Part shown: positions 23,693 to 35,713 of the stretch, piece by piece
Layout of the letters: every line of letters begins with the position of its first letter
Position numbering within the stretch: the stretch's first letter is position 1
Assembly: GCA_032719365.1 (NCBI GenBank)
Contig: CM064862.1
Location: 4,786,501 to 4,850,500, forward strand
Direction: 5' to 3'
From: Prinsepia uniflora
Taxonomy: Eukaryota; Streptophyta; Magnoliopsida; Rosales; Rosaceae
Length of the DNA: 64,000 bases
Notes under the pieces: model-generated
The model's database searches: none
Seen by the model: the letters and a program-made list of their open reading frames with translations, nothing else
What the model was told of the DNA's origin: nothing
Position numbers and translations under genes: made by a program

Positions 23693-24415
23693 GTGAGTGG
23701 GCCCGATTTCATTAAACCCTTGCATGCATAATCATTTTCACTTATATATATATATATATACATGCTGGAATCAAGTAATGGTTTTAATTATCTTGAAATT
23801 ATGACTATAGCACGATTCACGATGTTTGGGCTTGAGACCCGTCTGGTGGAATTTAAGTATTGTTTTGGGTTTTATATATACATATATATGCATGTGGATA
23901 TCGATAACTATCTTTGGTACTGAACTGTATAGATCCACCCGTGTGATACTGTCTCCTCCGGATGTGGTACCCCGGAGTGGTCTGCGAGGAGTGATTCTAC
24001 GGAGGGACCGGACCGTAGGATGACTCAGGAGCATGATTGTTATGATTGAACGTCTGGGAAGTGGTGCGTCTGGGACGCTAGGCATCTGGGATGCCGTACC
24101 CGAACTGGGTTCGGGGATCGGACTCGGGATTGAGACCCCGAATGGCACGCGTAGCCTTGGGATTGTGATCTTATTGGACGTTAGGGACGTCGGACATCTT
24201 GGATGTCAGGATTGGAGTGTATAGTGCAGTGACTGTGGTTATATTTATGGTTTTATTATATGACTTGTGATACTTTGTATGATTTTATGGTTTTAAATAC
24301 TAATGCATGCATGTTTGGAAAACGGAGGGGTAAAAGTATATGTTTTAATTATTAAATTGTTTTATAAACTTGAGTTTCGGCCCACTCACCCTTAATATTT
24401 TGGTGACCCCTCCAG
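23693..24415 (+). other. Intron-like LTR segment with the GGCC variant of the end pairing
   Basis: GTGAGTGGGCC (23693-23703) pairs exactly with GGCCCACTCAC (24379-24389). In the other LTRs the corresponding bases are GGACC and GGTCC, so both sides changed together. Acceptor-like TCCAG ends at 24415. Confidence 0.6.
24066..24207 (+). repeat. Covarying mini-hairpin array with TGG loops
   Basis: GCGTC-TGG-GACGC (24066-24078), GGCATC-TGG-GATGCC (24081-24095), CCCGAAC-TGG-GTTCGGG (24099-24115), GACGT-TAGGG-ACGTC (24177-24191) and GACATC-TTG-GATGTC (24193-24207). Arms are 5-7 bp, all different and all perfectly complementary. Confidence 0.85.
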
Positions 24416-24717
24416 GCCGTACTATTGAGGTAGAAGAGGATCCTGAGGCTGAGGCATAGATCTACACTGCGCACCTGAACCCCTGATGGGTAGGTTAACC
24501 CGCAGGATAACTTAGAGTCGTGATCGGAATTTATATTTTGGACTTTATCCCTTGTCTGACATCTTTTGAATTCGGATTGTATGTATAACTTTATTTCGGA
24601 TATTTATACATTTGAACTTTTTAAGGTTAAATTTGGAATGTTAGTTCGGGTGTCAAATGGGAGCGGGACACGTCCCTTTGTGGTCCCCGAGGGATCGGGG
24701 CGGGTCCTGTCAATAGA

Positions 24718-26770
24718 GATATTGAGAAAATTGAAAAACAAGGCATTTTAGTAATCAATTAATTTTTATTCCGATTGATAACGGTTAGTAAACAATAACA
24801 GTCAAACTAATTCCTTTTAATATTCTTCTTCTTTTTGTCTATAGAGAAAACGTTCATTAGATTCGAATTGAAACATTAACATCAACAACACTGGTGTCGA
24901 ACAACCAAATCGATTCCCAAACCCTCCCAGCTATGGTCACCTCTTATATTATAATTATGCATAATTAGTAATTGTCCCAATAGGAATGATCACACACTTC
25001 TGTGATTACCTAATTCTTTAATTACCTGCTATTTCATTATTGGAAAGTATCCGTTCTCTTAGTGCGAGTTTCATTTTCGTACAATATTATCTTATAATTA
25101 AAGTTGTTTTCTAAAATTCTCATTTAAAGATTATAATTACGAAAAAGTCCGCCCAAAAATTAGACAATGTTAATTTGCGCGTTTGATTATCATCATTCTT
25201 TAAGAAATACTATCTTCTTTCGTTATTGAAGTCTAAGTGGATGATTAAAATTTTCTATTGAGGTTGCACTTTGTAAGGTCGAAATTCTGGAAAATGGAAT
25301 AACAAATGAAAAGTCTAGATAATGAGATTACATAACCTTAATAAATAGCTAATTTGGTGTAATGATGACTCGTTGAAAATGTCAAGTTGCTCATATTGTG
25401 GGTTGTTTTCTCATTGTGCGACTCACATCAATAGTCTACAAGACTACAACATGGCATGCCTCAACAATCACCACAGAATTAAAATAATTAGTTAATATGA
25501 TTTTGACATAATAATTGTGTAACATGAGTGAAGTAATTATGAGAGCGATGTTCTACATATCATTTACGTAATTGCACACTCTCTCCCTAATCCTAGGCTA
25601 AAAAGCACTTTTATTTTTTCTTCATCAAACCAAATAATTGTTATTCTATGATGATGATGATGATGATCACAAGATGATCGAAGAAGAAGAGAGAAGACAC
25701 CAAGGCATGCAACCAACCCTGGGAATAGAATAGAAGGATCCTTGTTCCCCCTATAGACATCATGATTAAGAATTTGTCATGCTTTTCTTTCATTATATCA
25801 TCATAATCATCATCATCATGCATCCTATGTCCCTATTCTCAACCTGGGATGCTCTTTTTCTGCTGCCCAAAATTGGAACACAAGCCCCCAAAATATTGCT
25901 TTAAATTTACCATAATCATAACCATAATCATGATGAAACACTTTCATCAACCAAAGAGAAACCATTACAACTTTGGATTCAAATAGGAGGATATAAGAGC
26001 GAAATCACTACCAATTTGTATGAATCCCTTCTTCAAATGGTAATTTTGCGTATGTGATTCGCTTTTATTTTTCACTCTAAGAAGCCATACTTTGTTGAGT
26101 AAAAATCATGATCGAATATTCTTGTCCATGAACTAACCATAATATTTAGGCGTGTGTTTGGGTAAGGACGGGGATGGTTTGACCATGGGACAATTAGGGC
26201 CACAAGGAAGGATGCCTTCAAACGCACTCTCCGTGTCCTCAATCATGCCCTTAGCCTTCTCCAATCATTTTGCTCCCGTTCCCTTTTCTCATCACGCCTT
26301 TGCACTTTCCAGGCACAACGTCCACAATCAATACATCCCAAAAATTCTTTAACCTACATGAAAAATATTAACGAAACTTTTTTACAAAAATTATTATTTC
26401 AAGATTTTAATTTGAGAATTAATATCGAGATATTCCAACTCTATATGAAGATCATACTTCTATAACAAGAACAAATTTATAAAATCGGCCCTCTATTTTA
26501 AAAGAGTCTTCATTGCATTGTCATCATCATCGTCATCCAAGCAAGTAGCAACAATACCCTTTACAAGAAAAACAGTGCTTTTGGAGTAACCAACGTTTAA
26601 TATCTGAATAATTTTCGAATACTGGACTTCATTGGTAACAATAATATTTCTGCATAATTAATTTTTAGCCGATATCAATTCATGTTGGCGACTTAGCGGT
26701 AGTGAATAGGGTGCGTTTTGATAAGAGTACAAGACCCTTAATTGTGTGAAGAACATACAACAAACCACTT
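24718..26770. other. AT-rich intergenic DNA
   Basis: Contains short GAT/ATC trinucleotide runs in inverted positions (about 25648-25668 and 25797-25822). No gene recognised. Confidence 0.5.
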
Positions 26771-28174
26771 TATTTTTTATTTTTTATAAGTAAATGTATT
26801 AATCAAGAAGAGAAACAACACCTAGAGTCAAATTTAAGGAGAGACAAACAAGGCAAAGCCCAGAAAAAAGGAAACAAAAGAAACTCAACTACAAAGCAAG
26901 CTAAGACTACTAATCAATGTTCCAAGAACGAAACAGATGAACATTAGAGGCAGAGGGTGGAATTTAAGAGCTAGAAGGTGACTGCAAATCATGTTAACAA
27001 TGGACAATAAGATCGATTGAGGTGACATCCGTATGACAATAAAAACACGAAGGTTACACTCTTTCCATAAGCAATAGATAGAAGTTGGTGACAAAATCTT
27101 AGGATCACAGATTTCAGAGATGAGCCACCCCAATTAGCTGCAGCCATAGAAATGAAAGAAGGCCAGGGAGGATATAACCATGGAATCCCACACATACATT
27201 AAACTGAACCCCAAATACTGCCAGTAACAGGACAATTAAAAAATAAGTGCTCATGAGTCTCCAAAACCACACCACAAAAGACATAATCAAGGCTAGATCT
27301 ATCAGTGAAATGACTAATCTGATCAAAGGTCGATAACTTCCTTCTTAAGGCGAGCCAAAGCACAAAGGCAGCTCGAGGAATAGAAGCAGAAAATCAAACA
27401 ACTTTAGCCTAGCTACATTGGGGTCTTGGCTCCCTAAGCACTTGTCATAAAGAAGAAGTAGAAAACACACCATTAGAGGTTAGGGTCCACAACACACCAT
27501 CACATCGAAGAGGAGAAATAGGGATAGACTCAGTCGCTGCCTGAATCTTAAGCAAAGGACCAGAACAAAACATAGGCCAATTCCAAGAAGAACCAAGAAT
27601 ATCCTCGTCGAGTTTAGCATTCGAATGAATACCATAAATTCTAACCAAGTCACTACCACCCCAACCAACCAACGACCCAAGTTGGGACCAATAATCATGC
27701 CAAAGAAAAATGGAAGAACCATTTCCCACCACCGATTTAATGAAGGGACGAATCTTGGATCTAAGCTTCAAGATTTTCCTCCAATTCCAAGAGCAAGACG
27801 AAGGCGGGGTAATAGTCCAAAAACAGTGATCACGAACATAATAGGCTTTAACTCAATCCGACCATAAGTTCTCGACCACATCCGAACACAGGAACCAAAT
27901 TTAACGAGCCATAAAGGACGTATTCCACACACGAAGAGACCACAACCCTAGGCCACCTTCCTGCTAAGGGCAACACACATCATTCCAAGCAACCTTAGCT
28001 AAATAAGACCCATTAAGCTTATCCGACCAAAGAAAGCGACACATTAATCGCTCAAGATCAAAGAGCAACTTCTTAGAAAAAAATAAATTAGAAAATCAGT
28101 AGACATAGAGGCTACTCAAAACTGCCTTAACAAGAACCATCGACCCGCAAAGGATAAGACTTGGTGCTCTCAAC
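26771..28174 (-). pseudogene. LINE reverse transcriptase C-terminal part and 3' end
   Basis: On the minus strand, fragments in several frames resemble the end of a plant non-LTR retrotransposon ORF2. A region near 28045 encodes a CRFLWSDKLNGS-like block. GNGSSIFLWHDYW (in the 27445-27771 frame) and a zf-RVT-like Cys/His segment (near 27300) follow. The plus-strand run TATTTTTTATTTTTTATAAG (26771-26790) would be the A-rich 3' tail of a minus-strand LINE. Many stops and frameshifts show long decay. Endonuclease and the RT core are missing. The rest of the same LINE continues at about 28836-28895 and 31822-32735. Confidence 0.8.
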
Positions 28175-28835
28175 TGACACGACCCATCCCAATCCCCTTG
28201 GGATTAACATAGGATGTGCCATACTCCCATCTAACACCACGTGCCAGACAAGGGATAACCCAAGCTTAATCATATCGGGGCTTCCAGAGCGCGTCATGAT
28301 CTATAGAGGCATGTGATCTCTCGGTCTCTACTACAGCCAGCATCTGCGATCAACCTGAAGGGTTTTAAAAAACCATAAAAGCTGTGATTGGACGGAAATA
28401 AATAGTTTAATAAAACACATTTAAGGAAAAGACATTTATGCCCTTCACTAAAAAGCATACATGCATTCAAAAACCAATTAACTCAATCATTCCTTAATCA
28501 AATTAAAGTTAATAAAATCGTTTATCAATCAAAGCCACTTCCTTCCTCAAATCATTAGGGACTTAGCCAAAAACCGTAAAACCAAAGTATGTGGGTCACT
28601 GCCCAAATCCAATTACATGGGAACTCACCCAGGTCAATGACCCTCCTTGGGGGGCGGAGGTTTTAACTTATAGCAATCCTGATCTCGAGCCTCTCTACGG
28701 TCTTTCATGTAGAGCGGCCCCTCTCAGGCAATTCTCTGTGATTACTCCAGTGTCCCTGACACCTAGAGAGAAAATCCACTCATAAGGATGGTATATGGAA
28801 AACATTTTATAAATCATCTCAAAACCTCTCAAAAA
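28175..28835 (-). mobile_element. Truncated minus-strand LTR fragment inside the LINE
   Basis: Begins TGACACGACCC like other inverted LTR ends and follows the solo LTR at 6983 through GGTATATGGAAAAC (about 28790). It stops before LINE sequence resumes near 28836. One end-pairing arm is present but mutated (GTGATTGGAC, 28384-28393); its partner was lost with the truncation. Confidence 0.75.
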
Positions 28836-28895
28836 GGCCCACATATCCTCATAAAAGAAATACGTTTCCTTGACTCAGTTCAGGAGTCCACATAA
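28836..28895 (-). pseudogene. LINE ORF1 DUF4283-like fragment, downstream part
   Basis: Minus-strand translation gives a short SRKRISFMRIC-like block directly continuing the NAVGNPLYVDS sequence on the other side of the solo LTR. The match across the insertion supports the joined reading. Confidence 0.65.
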
Positions 28896-31816
28896 TGTAA
28901 CGACCTGTCCCGAGAGCTGGGATTAGTATAGTGATTAGTAACGGATTAGTGAGTCTAATTGGTGTTTAGTTGGTTACTTTTGGTCTGTTAGGGTAGAATG
29001 ACGATTTTGCCTCTAGTTTGGGCAAAAAGTTGACTTTTAGTTTGGGCGGTCAATTGGGCATTGACTGATGACTGTGACGTAGTTCGGGACGTCACGAGTC
29101 CGTAGATAGGTGGCACGCCCGATTCCGACATCCGAGGAGGAAATTATGATGTTCGGAAGGTTGAGGGCATTATCGTAATTTGGGTAAACGAAGGGGGAAA
29201 ATTGACTTTTTGTGTAACGAGGTTTTTACACGTAAACCTAGGACCGTTAGATAGGTCTCGTCGTCTTGAGTTCAACGACAGGCGGCATGCGTTCATTGGA
29301 CATTGGACGGGCGAGATACGGGTCTAGAACGGCGAAGGGCAAAATGGTAGTTTTAACTCACAGGGACATTTTGGTCTTTTGGCACATTGGGATTTGTACA
29401 AATAGCATAAGGCCAAGTGTACAGGGCTGATTTGGATATTTTGGAATTGGGACCATGGGATTGTGACAGGTGGCTGTTGTCTAGTGGGTTCTAGGCCGTG
29501 CATGGTGTGTTTGTTAAACGGGTGTGTGTGTTTGTGTAGTCGTGCAAGGAGAGAAAACAGAGACAGAGTTGAGAGGAAAAATTGATCAGGTGAGGGAAGT
29601 GTGAGACTTTGTGACCTGGTGAGAGTGAACAGAGATGAAGTGAGACTTAGTGAGTGAGTTTGAAGTGGAACTTGTGGGCTGAACGGTGGTGTGTGCGAAG
29701 TGTGAGTTCACAGGAAAAACAGAGAAGTTTTGAGGGAACTTGGTGGTGTTGTTGCCGTGTGTTGATCCAATTAGGATCGAGGGAAGGCTAGGACGGCCCT
29801 GTGAACCCTGCAGGACGTGGCGGCGAACACGGTGGTGGATGGCGAGCAGGTAATTTCCTCAAACTCTGTTGCTTGCTCTATTTTGCTGTGAATTTCAAAC
29901 ATTGAGTCGTGAAGTTAGGGGATAAGTCGAGGTGTCTGGTAGGTTCTAATAGACTCCTTAGGTCCTTAGGAACCTGTAGAGGTCGAAGCCGTGACTGGGG
30001 AAGGGACGGTTGGCCTGGAACCAAAACAGAGTTTTGGACGGGTTTCTGGTTCGAGTTTGGAAGATGGTTTAGAGGCTGTGATGTTGTGTTTTGCTTAGGG
30101 AATTAGGTTTCTAGGAGTAGGACGATCCTAATAGTGTTGAAAGGATAAAAAACATACGGGATTTGAGGGGAAACCGGTCACGCCGGTTCGGTTCAGTTGA
30201 ACCGGCTGGCTAGAGGTTGAAGATGACTCTGTGTGCAGGCGCGTGAGGCCCACGCGCAGCCACTTTGGGCGGCGCGTGGGGGCGCGTGTGGTGTTATCCG
30301 GGGAAGTGTTCAACTAGGTTTTGAGTCTAATTGTTGTAACGAATCTTTTGAGATAGGTTTCGGGTTAATCGGACGTCGATTCGAGTTGGTTCTGCGGGAT
30401 CGAAGGTTTAGGGTCTCGGTTCGTTACGTTTAGAATCCGGGGAATTTTGTGGGGAATTAGGAGAACTTTCGTTAACGTGTTAGTGATGTAGTTTGGTGAC
30501 TGTTGACAGGATCGGGAATCCCCGAGGAGCTCGAGGAACGTGCAGGACGTTCGGGACGCGAGTGACGTGCCTGGTATCTGTGAGTGGACCCCTTCCCTAT
30601 AACTGAGCATGCATAACTGTTTTTAAGTACTTGTTTTATGGTTTTAACTGTGATTCCATGTTTACTGAATATGCTATAACTGTTTTCCATGATTGCACGT
30701 TTTTCGAGAAAGTACGATTTTTGGCACGTTTTACGAGAAATGCTTGATTTCTGATTATGATGCCATGGTTTTGGGATTTCAAACGATAAATGGTTTTCAA
30801 TGATTATAAAGGGATTTTGGAACATGATTTCGATGATCAAGGATTTTCGGTTTTAGAATCGGATTTCGGAAAACGGAATTTGGTTTTAAAGTTGAACGTG
30901 GAATTCCGGATTTGGGTTCGGAATGACGGTTCTGGATGCCGGAAGGGCTTCGGGCCAGTGATTTCGGATTCGGGTTTGGATATGGATTTCGAATGGTTTT
31001 GGATTAGATTTTCTGGATCTGGTTATTGGGTTTAAAGACCCGGATATTGTGATTGACGGGGGACGGCCCCGGATTGGGTTTAAAGACCCGGATTGAGTTT
31101 AAAGACTCGGGAGTTTAAAGACCCGGATTGAGTTTAAAGACTCGGGAGTTTAAAGACTCGGATATATTGATATTTCCCCCGTAGGCCTGTTGAGTTTAAA
31201 GACTCGGATTATTGAGGCCTGGATTGAGTTTAAAAACTCGGGAGTTTAATGACTCGGATAGGTCCAGCAGGTTTGATCGGATGATTATATTGGTATTTTT
31301 TGTTTTTCTGCTAATATTTTATAATGTTATCATACTGTGTTTATGTTGCTGCGGTTTCCACGAGGAAATAATGTGCTTTATAAATGTTTTCAGAAATTGG
31401 GTTATGCATGCATGTTTTCAAAATGGAGGGCCAAATCCTGGTTTGTTTATGAAATGTTTTTGAAACTTTTATTCTTTATGGTCCACTCACACTTTTCTGG
31501 TTTTAATTGCCCTCCAGGTCGTGGAGCTAGCGCGGGAGTTGACGTTGAGGCAGCGTCGGAGGCATAGAGTACTCGAAAGTTTTCCCAGAGTGTTTCAAAT
31601 TTTCCGTTGTGCGTGTACTCTGTGTATCAGTTTTTGTTTTCTTAATTTGGTACTATGCTCTATATAACAGCTGACTCTGGGGTGTTGTAAATTCTCCTGC
31701 GTCTGACAATGTAATTTGTGGTTTTCGGGAAGTTGTTTCGGTCTTTCGTTTTTGGGTTGTCAGACAGGAGCAGGGTTTAGTCCCTAATCCTGGGGGATTA
31801 GGGGTGGGCCCTGACA
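28896..31816 (+). mobile_element. Solo LTR (2921 bp), plus strand, TSD CATAA
   Basis: Starts TGTAACGACCTG and ends GGGCCCTGACA. A perfect 5-bp duplication CATAA (28891-28895 and 31817-31821) frames it, and it interrupts a LINE ORF1 reading frame that can be followed on both sides. It carries the GC-rich module (30238-30288), the intron-like segment (30580-31517) and a GTTTAAAG array (about 31028-31262). Confidence 0.95.
30580..31517 (+). other. Intron-like LTR segment
   Basis: GTGAGTGGACC (30580-30590) pairs exactly with GGTCCACTCAC (31480-31490), followed by a T-rich stretch and CCCTCCAG ending at 31517. Confidence 0.6.
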
Positions 31817-31821
31817 CATAA

Positions 31822-32735
31822 AGAGGATTACCTACTGCATTAGCCTCATAGCCAAAACCCTCAAAATTCCAGTGTTCAAGGGTAACATTGAAGAAATTAA
31901 CCCAAATAGAAACCTTGGCATGAGCGACCTTAGAAAGAATCAAACCAAGCCGCCACCGAGTAAGGTAAATCATACGACCAGAAAGGGACCAAGTGCCTTC
32001 CTCAAGAACATTTGAACAAGTAGAACTATCCTAAAATTTAAAGAAGAAAAAACCCTTATCATTGTCCAAGACCTCCACTAGACCCCAGTTTGCCCATATC
32101 TTCTTAGCAAGAATATTAACAGCCAAGAAGGGAAGTTGGCGATCAATAAAATAACCAACCAAACAACTTTCCTAATCCTTTGCAGCAGCCTGTGCCGCCT
32201 CCAGATGAGGACAAACAACCCTGCTGCCATCAACCATCAAAGGCAACAGGGTGGAAGCACACAAAGTACTAGAATTACCCTTAACCACATTGCAATATCA
32301 GACCTTGGGAGCCACAGCTGGTTCCAACACACTCTTAGAATTCAGGGAATCGCAAACACCATTTTCCAGGACAATACAAGGATTAAATAGAGGATAATGC
32401 ACCTTGTTAACAACATGAGGCGAGCAAGAAGTGGAAGAAGATAGCGCCTGGAAGACAGGCACAACATCCTCATCCAAGACAGGTTGAATTGGACATGACA
32501 CCACAGAGGAATGATCCAAAAAAATGGAATAGTGCCCACTTGCGTGGAAACATCATCACCAGGACCACCTAGTGGATGGGCAATAAAATCAGGGCATAAC
32601 CCACTTTGCGCAGTAGACGGACCCGCACCGCCGAAGCCACCAGCGGGATTAAGGAAGATGGCATTAACCAATTGCATATCCACCAACTTAGAGCCATACG
32701 TGAGACAACCCAAAGAACCAGAAGAACAAGAAAGA
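31822..32735 (-). pseudogene. LINE ORF1 N-terminal and DUF4283-like part
   Basis: Minus-strand reading gives WRLGLILSKVAHAKVSIWVN, NFFNVTLEHW and YEANAVGNPLYV (31816-31973). These resemble the DUF4283 domain of plant LINE ORF1, an RNA-binding Gag-like protein. The upstream linker (32342-32713) is Gly/Pro-rich. It is broken by stops and shifts and cut at 32736 by another LTR fragment. Confidence 0.7.
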
Positions 32736-34935
32736 TGACAGGACCCGTCCCAATCTCACTGGGACCACCCGGGGACGTGTCCCACTCTCGTCTGACAACG
32801 ACTCCAAACATACCAAAAGTACCCTTAACCGAAATCAAAATACTTGAAATTAAATAAATAACGTTTAAACATAAGAGTTCAGAGTAATATGATGTCAGAC
32901 CAGGGATAGTACAATACAAAACGTGAGCACAATAGTCAGATTACACAAATAGTGCTCAACCTACCCACTTGGGGTGTAGAGGTGCACAACGAACTAGACT
33001 AAGGCTTGTCCTTTGGATCTTCCTATAACTCTGTGGCACGGCCTGGAGGGGTCAATAAAAAATTAAAGAGTGAGTGGGTCGAAAATAAACAGTTTATAAA
33101 ACCAATTTAATATTATACATAAATTGTAAGGTTTTACCCCTCAGTTTTCCAAAACTTGCATGCATTGAAGTAAGTGTAGTTTCATAATAGAATCATAATC
33201 ACAAAATCATATAATAATCGAATAGAGAAAAACTAACATAATAGTGCACTGTAAAACCCAATCCCGGCACCCCCGATGCCTAATAATGATGTCACGGTTC
33301 TAAGGCTACGCGCTGCCACTCAGGGTCTCAAAGCCCGAGAAATCCCCTAAGTCCACCAGTGCTCGGTATCCCAGTCACTGCCCGAGGTATACTCAATATG
33401 CCTTCCTGAGAGTAGGCAACCCAACGGGGGTTAACTTCTCTCCGTCAGTGCCCCGCGACTACTCTAGGGTCCACCCAGGCCAACGACCCTCCCTGGAGGA
33501 TAGAAAATAGTAAGGTAGGAAAATACATCACAATAATAGTATAGTTACCCTGTGTCCCCTGAACATCCCTGAAAAAATTCCATATATAATCCAGACGGGT
33601 TTCATGCCCAAAACATCATAATATGTAATAAGCATCCCCATATAATACCCATAATAGCCCCATCTAAATCATAAAATGGAATAGTAAAATAGTTTATGCA
33701 TGCAATCCTTTTAGAAATCAAATAGCCCACTCACACGCGGTCCTTGCAGCTCAACGACCACCTAAACCTGTAATAACATGTCCAAGAGTCACTAAAGGAC
33801 CCTACTAGTTGAATCTAGCCCTCACCATTTGGCACAAAAGCCCATGGGGTTATGGGGGCCCGATAAGCCCGATGGACAAAAGCTCGGCCCGACCCGCTAT
33901 GAGTTGTGGGCCGGCCTGGCTCGAGAGTTAGTGGGCTGGGCTTGGGCTTATGGTGTTCAAACCCGATAGGCCCGAGCCCGATAAACCAATAAGCCCAGCT
34001 CGACCCGCCCGTAATAATCGGCCAATAAACCCGAAAATATAAAATACTTATTATTTATAAATTAATACTCAACCCATTCTTAATACTAATATTTCAACCC
34101 AAACCCAAATCTCAGCCCCAAGCCCACCTAATTTATTTTAAAAAGCCTAATACCCAATACCCAATACAAACTCTAACCACTCCCTCACCTACTTTATAGG
34201 CCCAACGTTTTTGCACCATTGAGTATTTTATTTTAACGAGCCCACATTTTTGCACCCTTGAGTATTTTTTTTTCATGCATATTTTTTTTTTGTAATTTTA
34301 AAATTTGAGATATAGTTTATTGCAAAAGTCCACGTAAGCCCGATCCAAGTAGGCTTAATAGGCCCGACCCGAAAAACCCGATATAAACCCGGCCCGATAA
34401 AAGCCCGTGGGCTCTTTTATATGTCATTAAGCCCGTCCGGCCCAGCCCGCAAATTTAAAAATTATTTAATAAGCCTGGCCCGGCTCGGCCCAAGCCCAAA
34501 ACTTTTGGACCGGACTTGCTCGGCCCGGCCCAATGCCGAGGGCTAATTCAATCCTAAAACCCTAGAACAGATTCATCCCGAAAACGTAGCGTAGACACTA
34601 TTCCCAAGGCTTCAAACCCTATTTTGACCGATCTAACGATCTCCGATCGACACGAAACCACCGCCATTGGATTCGTATGAAAATGATACCGGCCTCACCA
34701 AAAACACTATTCACACGTGCCCCCACGCTACTGGTCAATGCGTGGTCAACGCTGCTACAGTGACATGCTGACGTCATCTCTAACACGTGTCACTCTTTGG
34801 TTGATCCCTGGTCTGAAATTTTCTGACATGATGACATCATCATAACGTCATTATTGACGTCAGCATGATGATGTCATCACTGCTACAGTTGACCGGGTCA
34901 ACCTGAAACCCTGAAATCGGGTCATCGTATGTGGG
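32736..34935 (-). mobile_element. Truncated minus-strand LTR with a MITE inside
   Basis: Starts TGACAGGACCCGTCCC, the inverted LTR end. The acceptor (CTGGAGGGG, 33043-33051) and donor (GCCCACTCAC, 33725-33734) of the intron-like segment are both present on the minus strand. After the MITE it continues to about 34935 and then stops without the expected GGGTCGTTACA end, so the 5' third is missing. The right limit is approximate. Confidence 0.75.
33816..34545. mobile_element. hAT-type MITE, 730 bp, degenerate 8-bp TSD
   Basis: Terminal inverted repeats TAGCCCTCACCATTTGG and, at the other end, the inverse of TAGCCCTCGGCATTGGG. Flanks GTTGAATC (33808-33815) and ATTCAATC (34546-34553) match at six of eight bases. 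The interior is rich in GGCCCG and GCCCGA words and non-coding. It is a different family from the two MITEs at 12750 and 21463. Confidence 0.8.
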
Positions 34936-35713
34936 ACCCTACCGATGGATGAACGTAACAGTACTTTAGAGTTTTGATCGTGAGATGGTTATTTGGGATC
35001 GTCTTTCACGATGTTGTAGGATCGGTTATGACGACTGGTTAGGAGTTGTGACCATTAGATGGTCGGATTTTGTTGAGTTAGGTGGCTATGCTGCCGGGAG
35101 CAGCCGGGGTCGAGGAACCCTAGTTGAACTTACGGTAGGATTAGATTGTCGTCCATACGATGTCCGGACCGCGGGGTCGGTTAGATTTTGGATTATACTG
35201 CCTTCAGGAGTTAGGTTCATAGGAACCCTAGGTAGTGATCGCGAAACCCTAAGGTATGAGGTATGGTTCGGAAAAGTGAGTTGGCGAGTGGTTTGACTTT
35301 GACAACTTTTCAGAGTCGAGACCTTCGGTCGGTCATGTCATGAAAGCTTTAGTGATGGGACTGCATTCTGCAGTCGAGGTCGTACTTATCGGTTAGACCT
35401 AGTTGGTTGTCGTGCTACTTTAGTTGTGATGGATTGTTGGGAAACTAAGGTCATGGAAGACCTGGTAGACGACATTGGTTGAGTCGAGTTATGAATAGTT
35501 AGAGTTTGGTTGGACAGGTTACCAGGGTTGGTTCTTGTCGATATAATCCTAGAGTGGGGATACAGAGTAGGTAGTACGGGTGATTGATTCCGTTGGATGC
35601 GGAGTCTCGATATCGATGTTTGGTATTTAGGTCTGCACGAGTGTGTGGCAGGCACTACTATCGAGAATGGTTGTAGTTGTGGTTGTTGAGAATCGGAGGA
35701 TGTTCAGGGAACG
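34936..35713 (+). mobile_element. Non-coding gypsy internal relic, left part
   Basis: No reading frame resembles a known protein. It is continuous with 38740-39982 once the solo LTR 35714-38739 is removed, as the GAACG duplication shows. The right part resembles the 3' non-coding internal region of the gag-only element at 44457, so this is probably the same kind of element. Its own LTRs are not visible. Confidence 0.5.

Larger units (their letters stand above)
22074..24712 (+). mobile_element. Solo LTR (2639 bp), plus strand, imperfect TSD AGAGA/ATAGA
   Basis: Starts TGTAACGCCCCG and ends GCGGGTCCTGTCA. Flanks AGAGA (22069-22073) and ATAGA (24713-24717) differ at one base, which suggests an older insertion. 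It has the GC-rich module (23357-23408), the intron-like segment from GTGAGTGGGCC (23693-23703) to CTCCAG (24415), and a hairpin array at 24066-24207. Confidence 0.9.
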
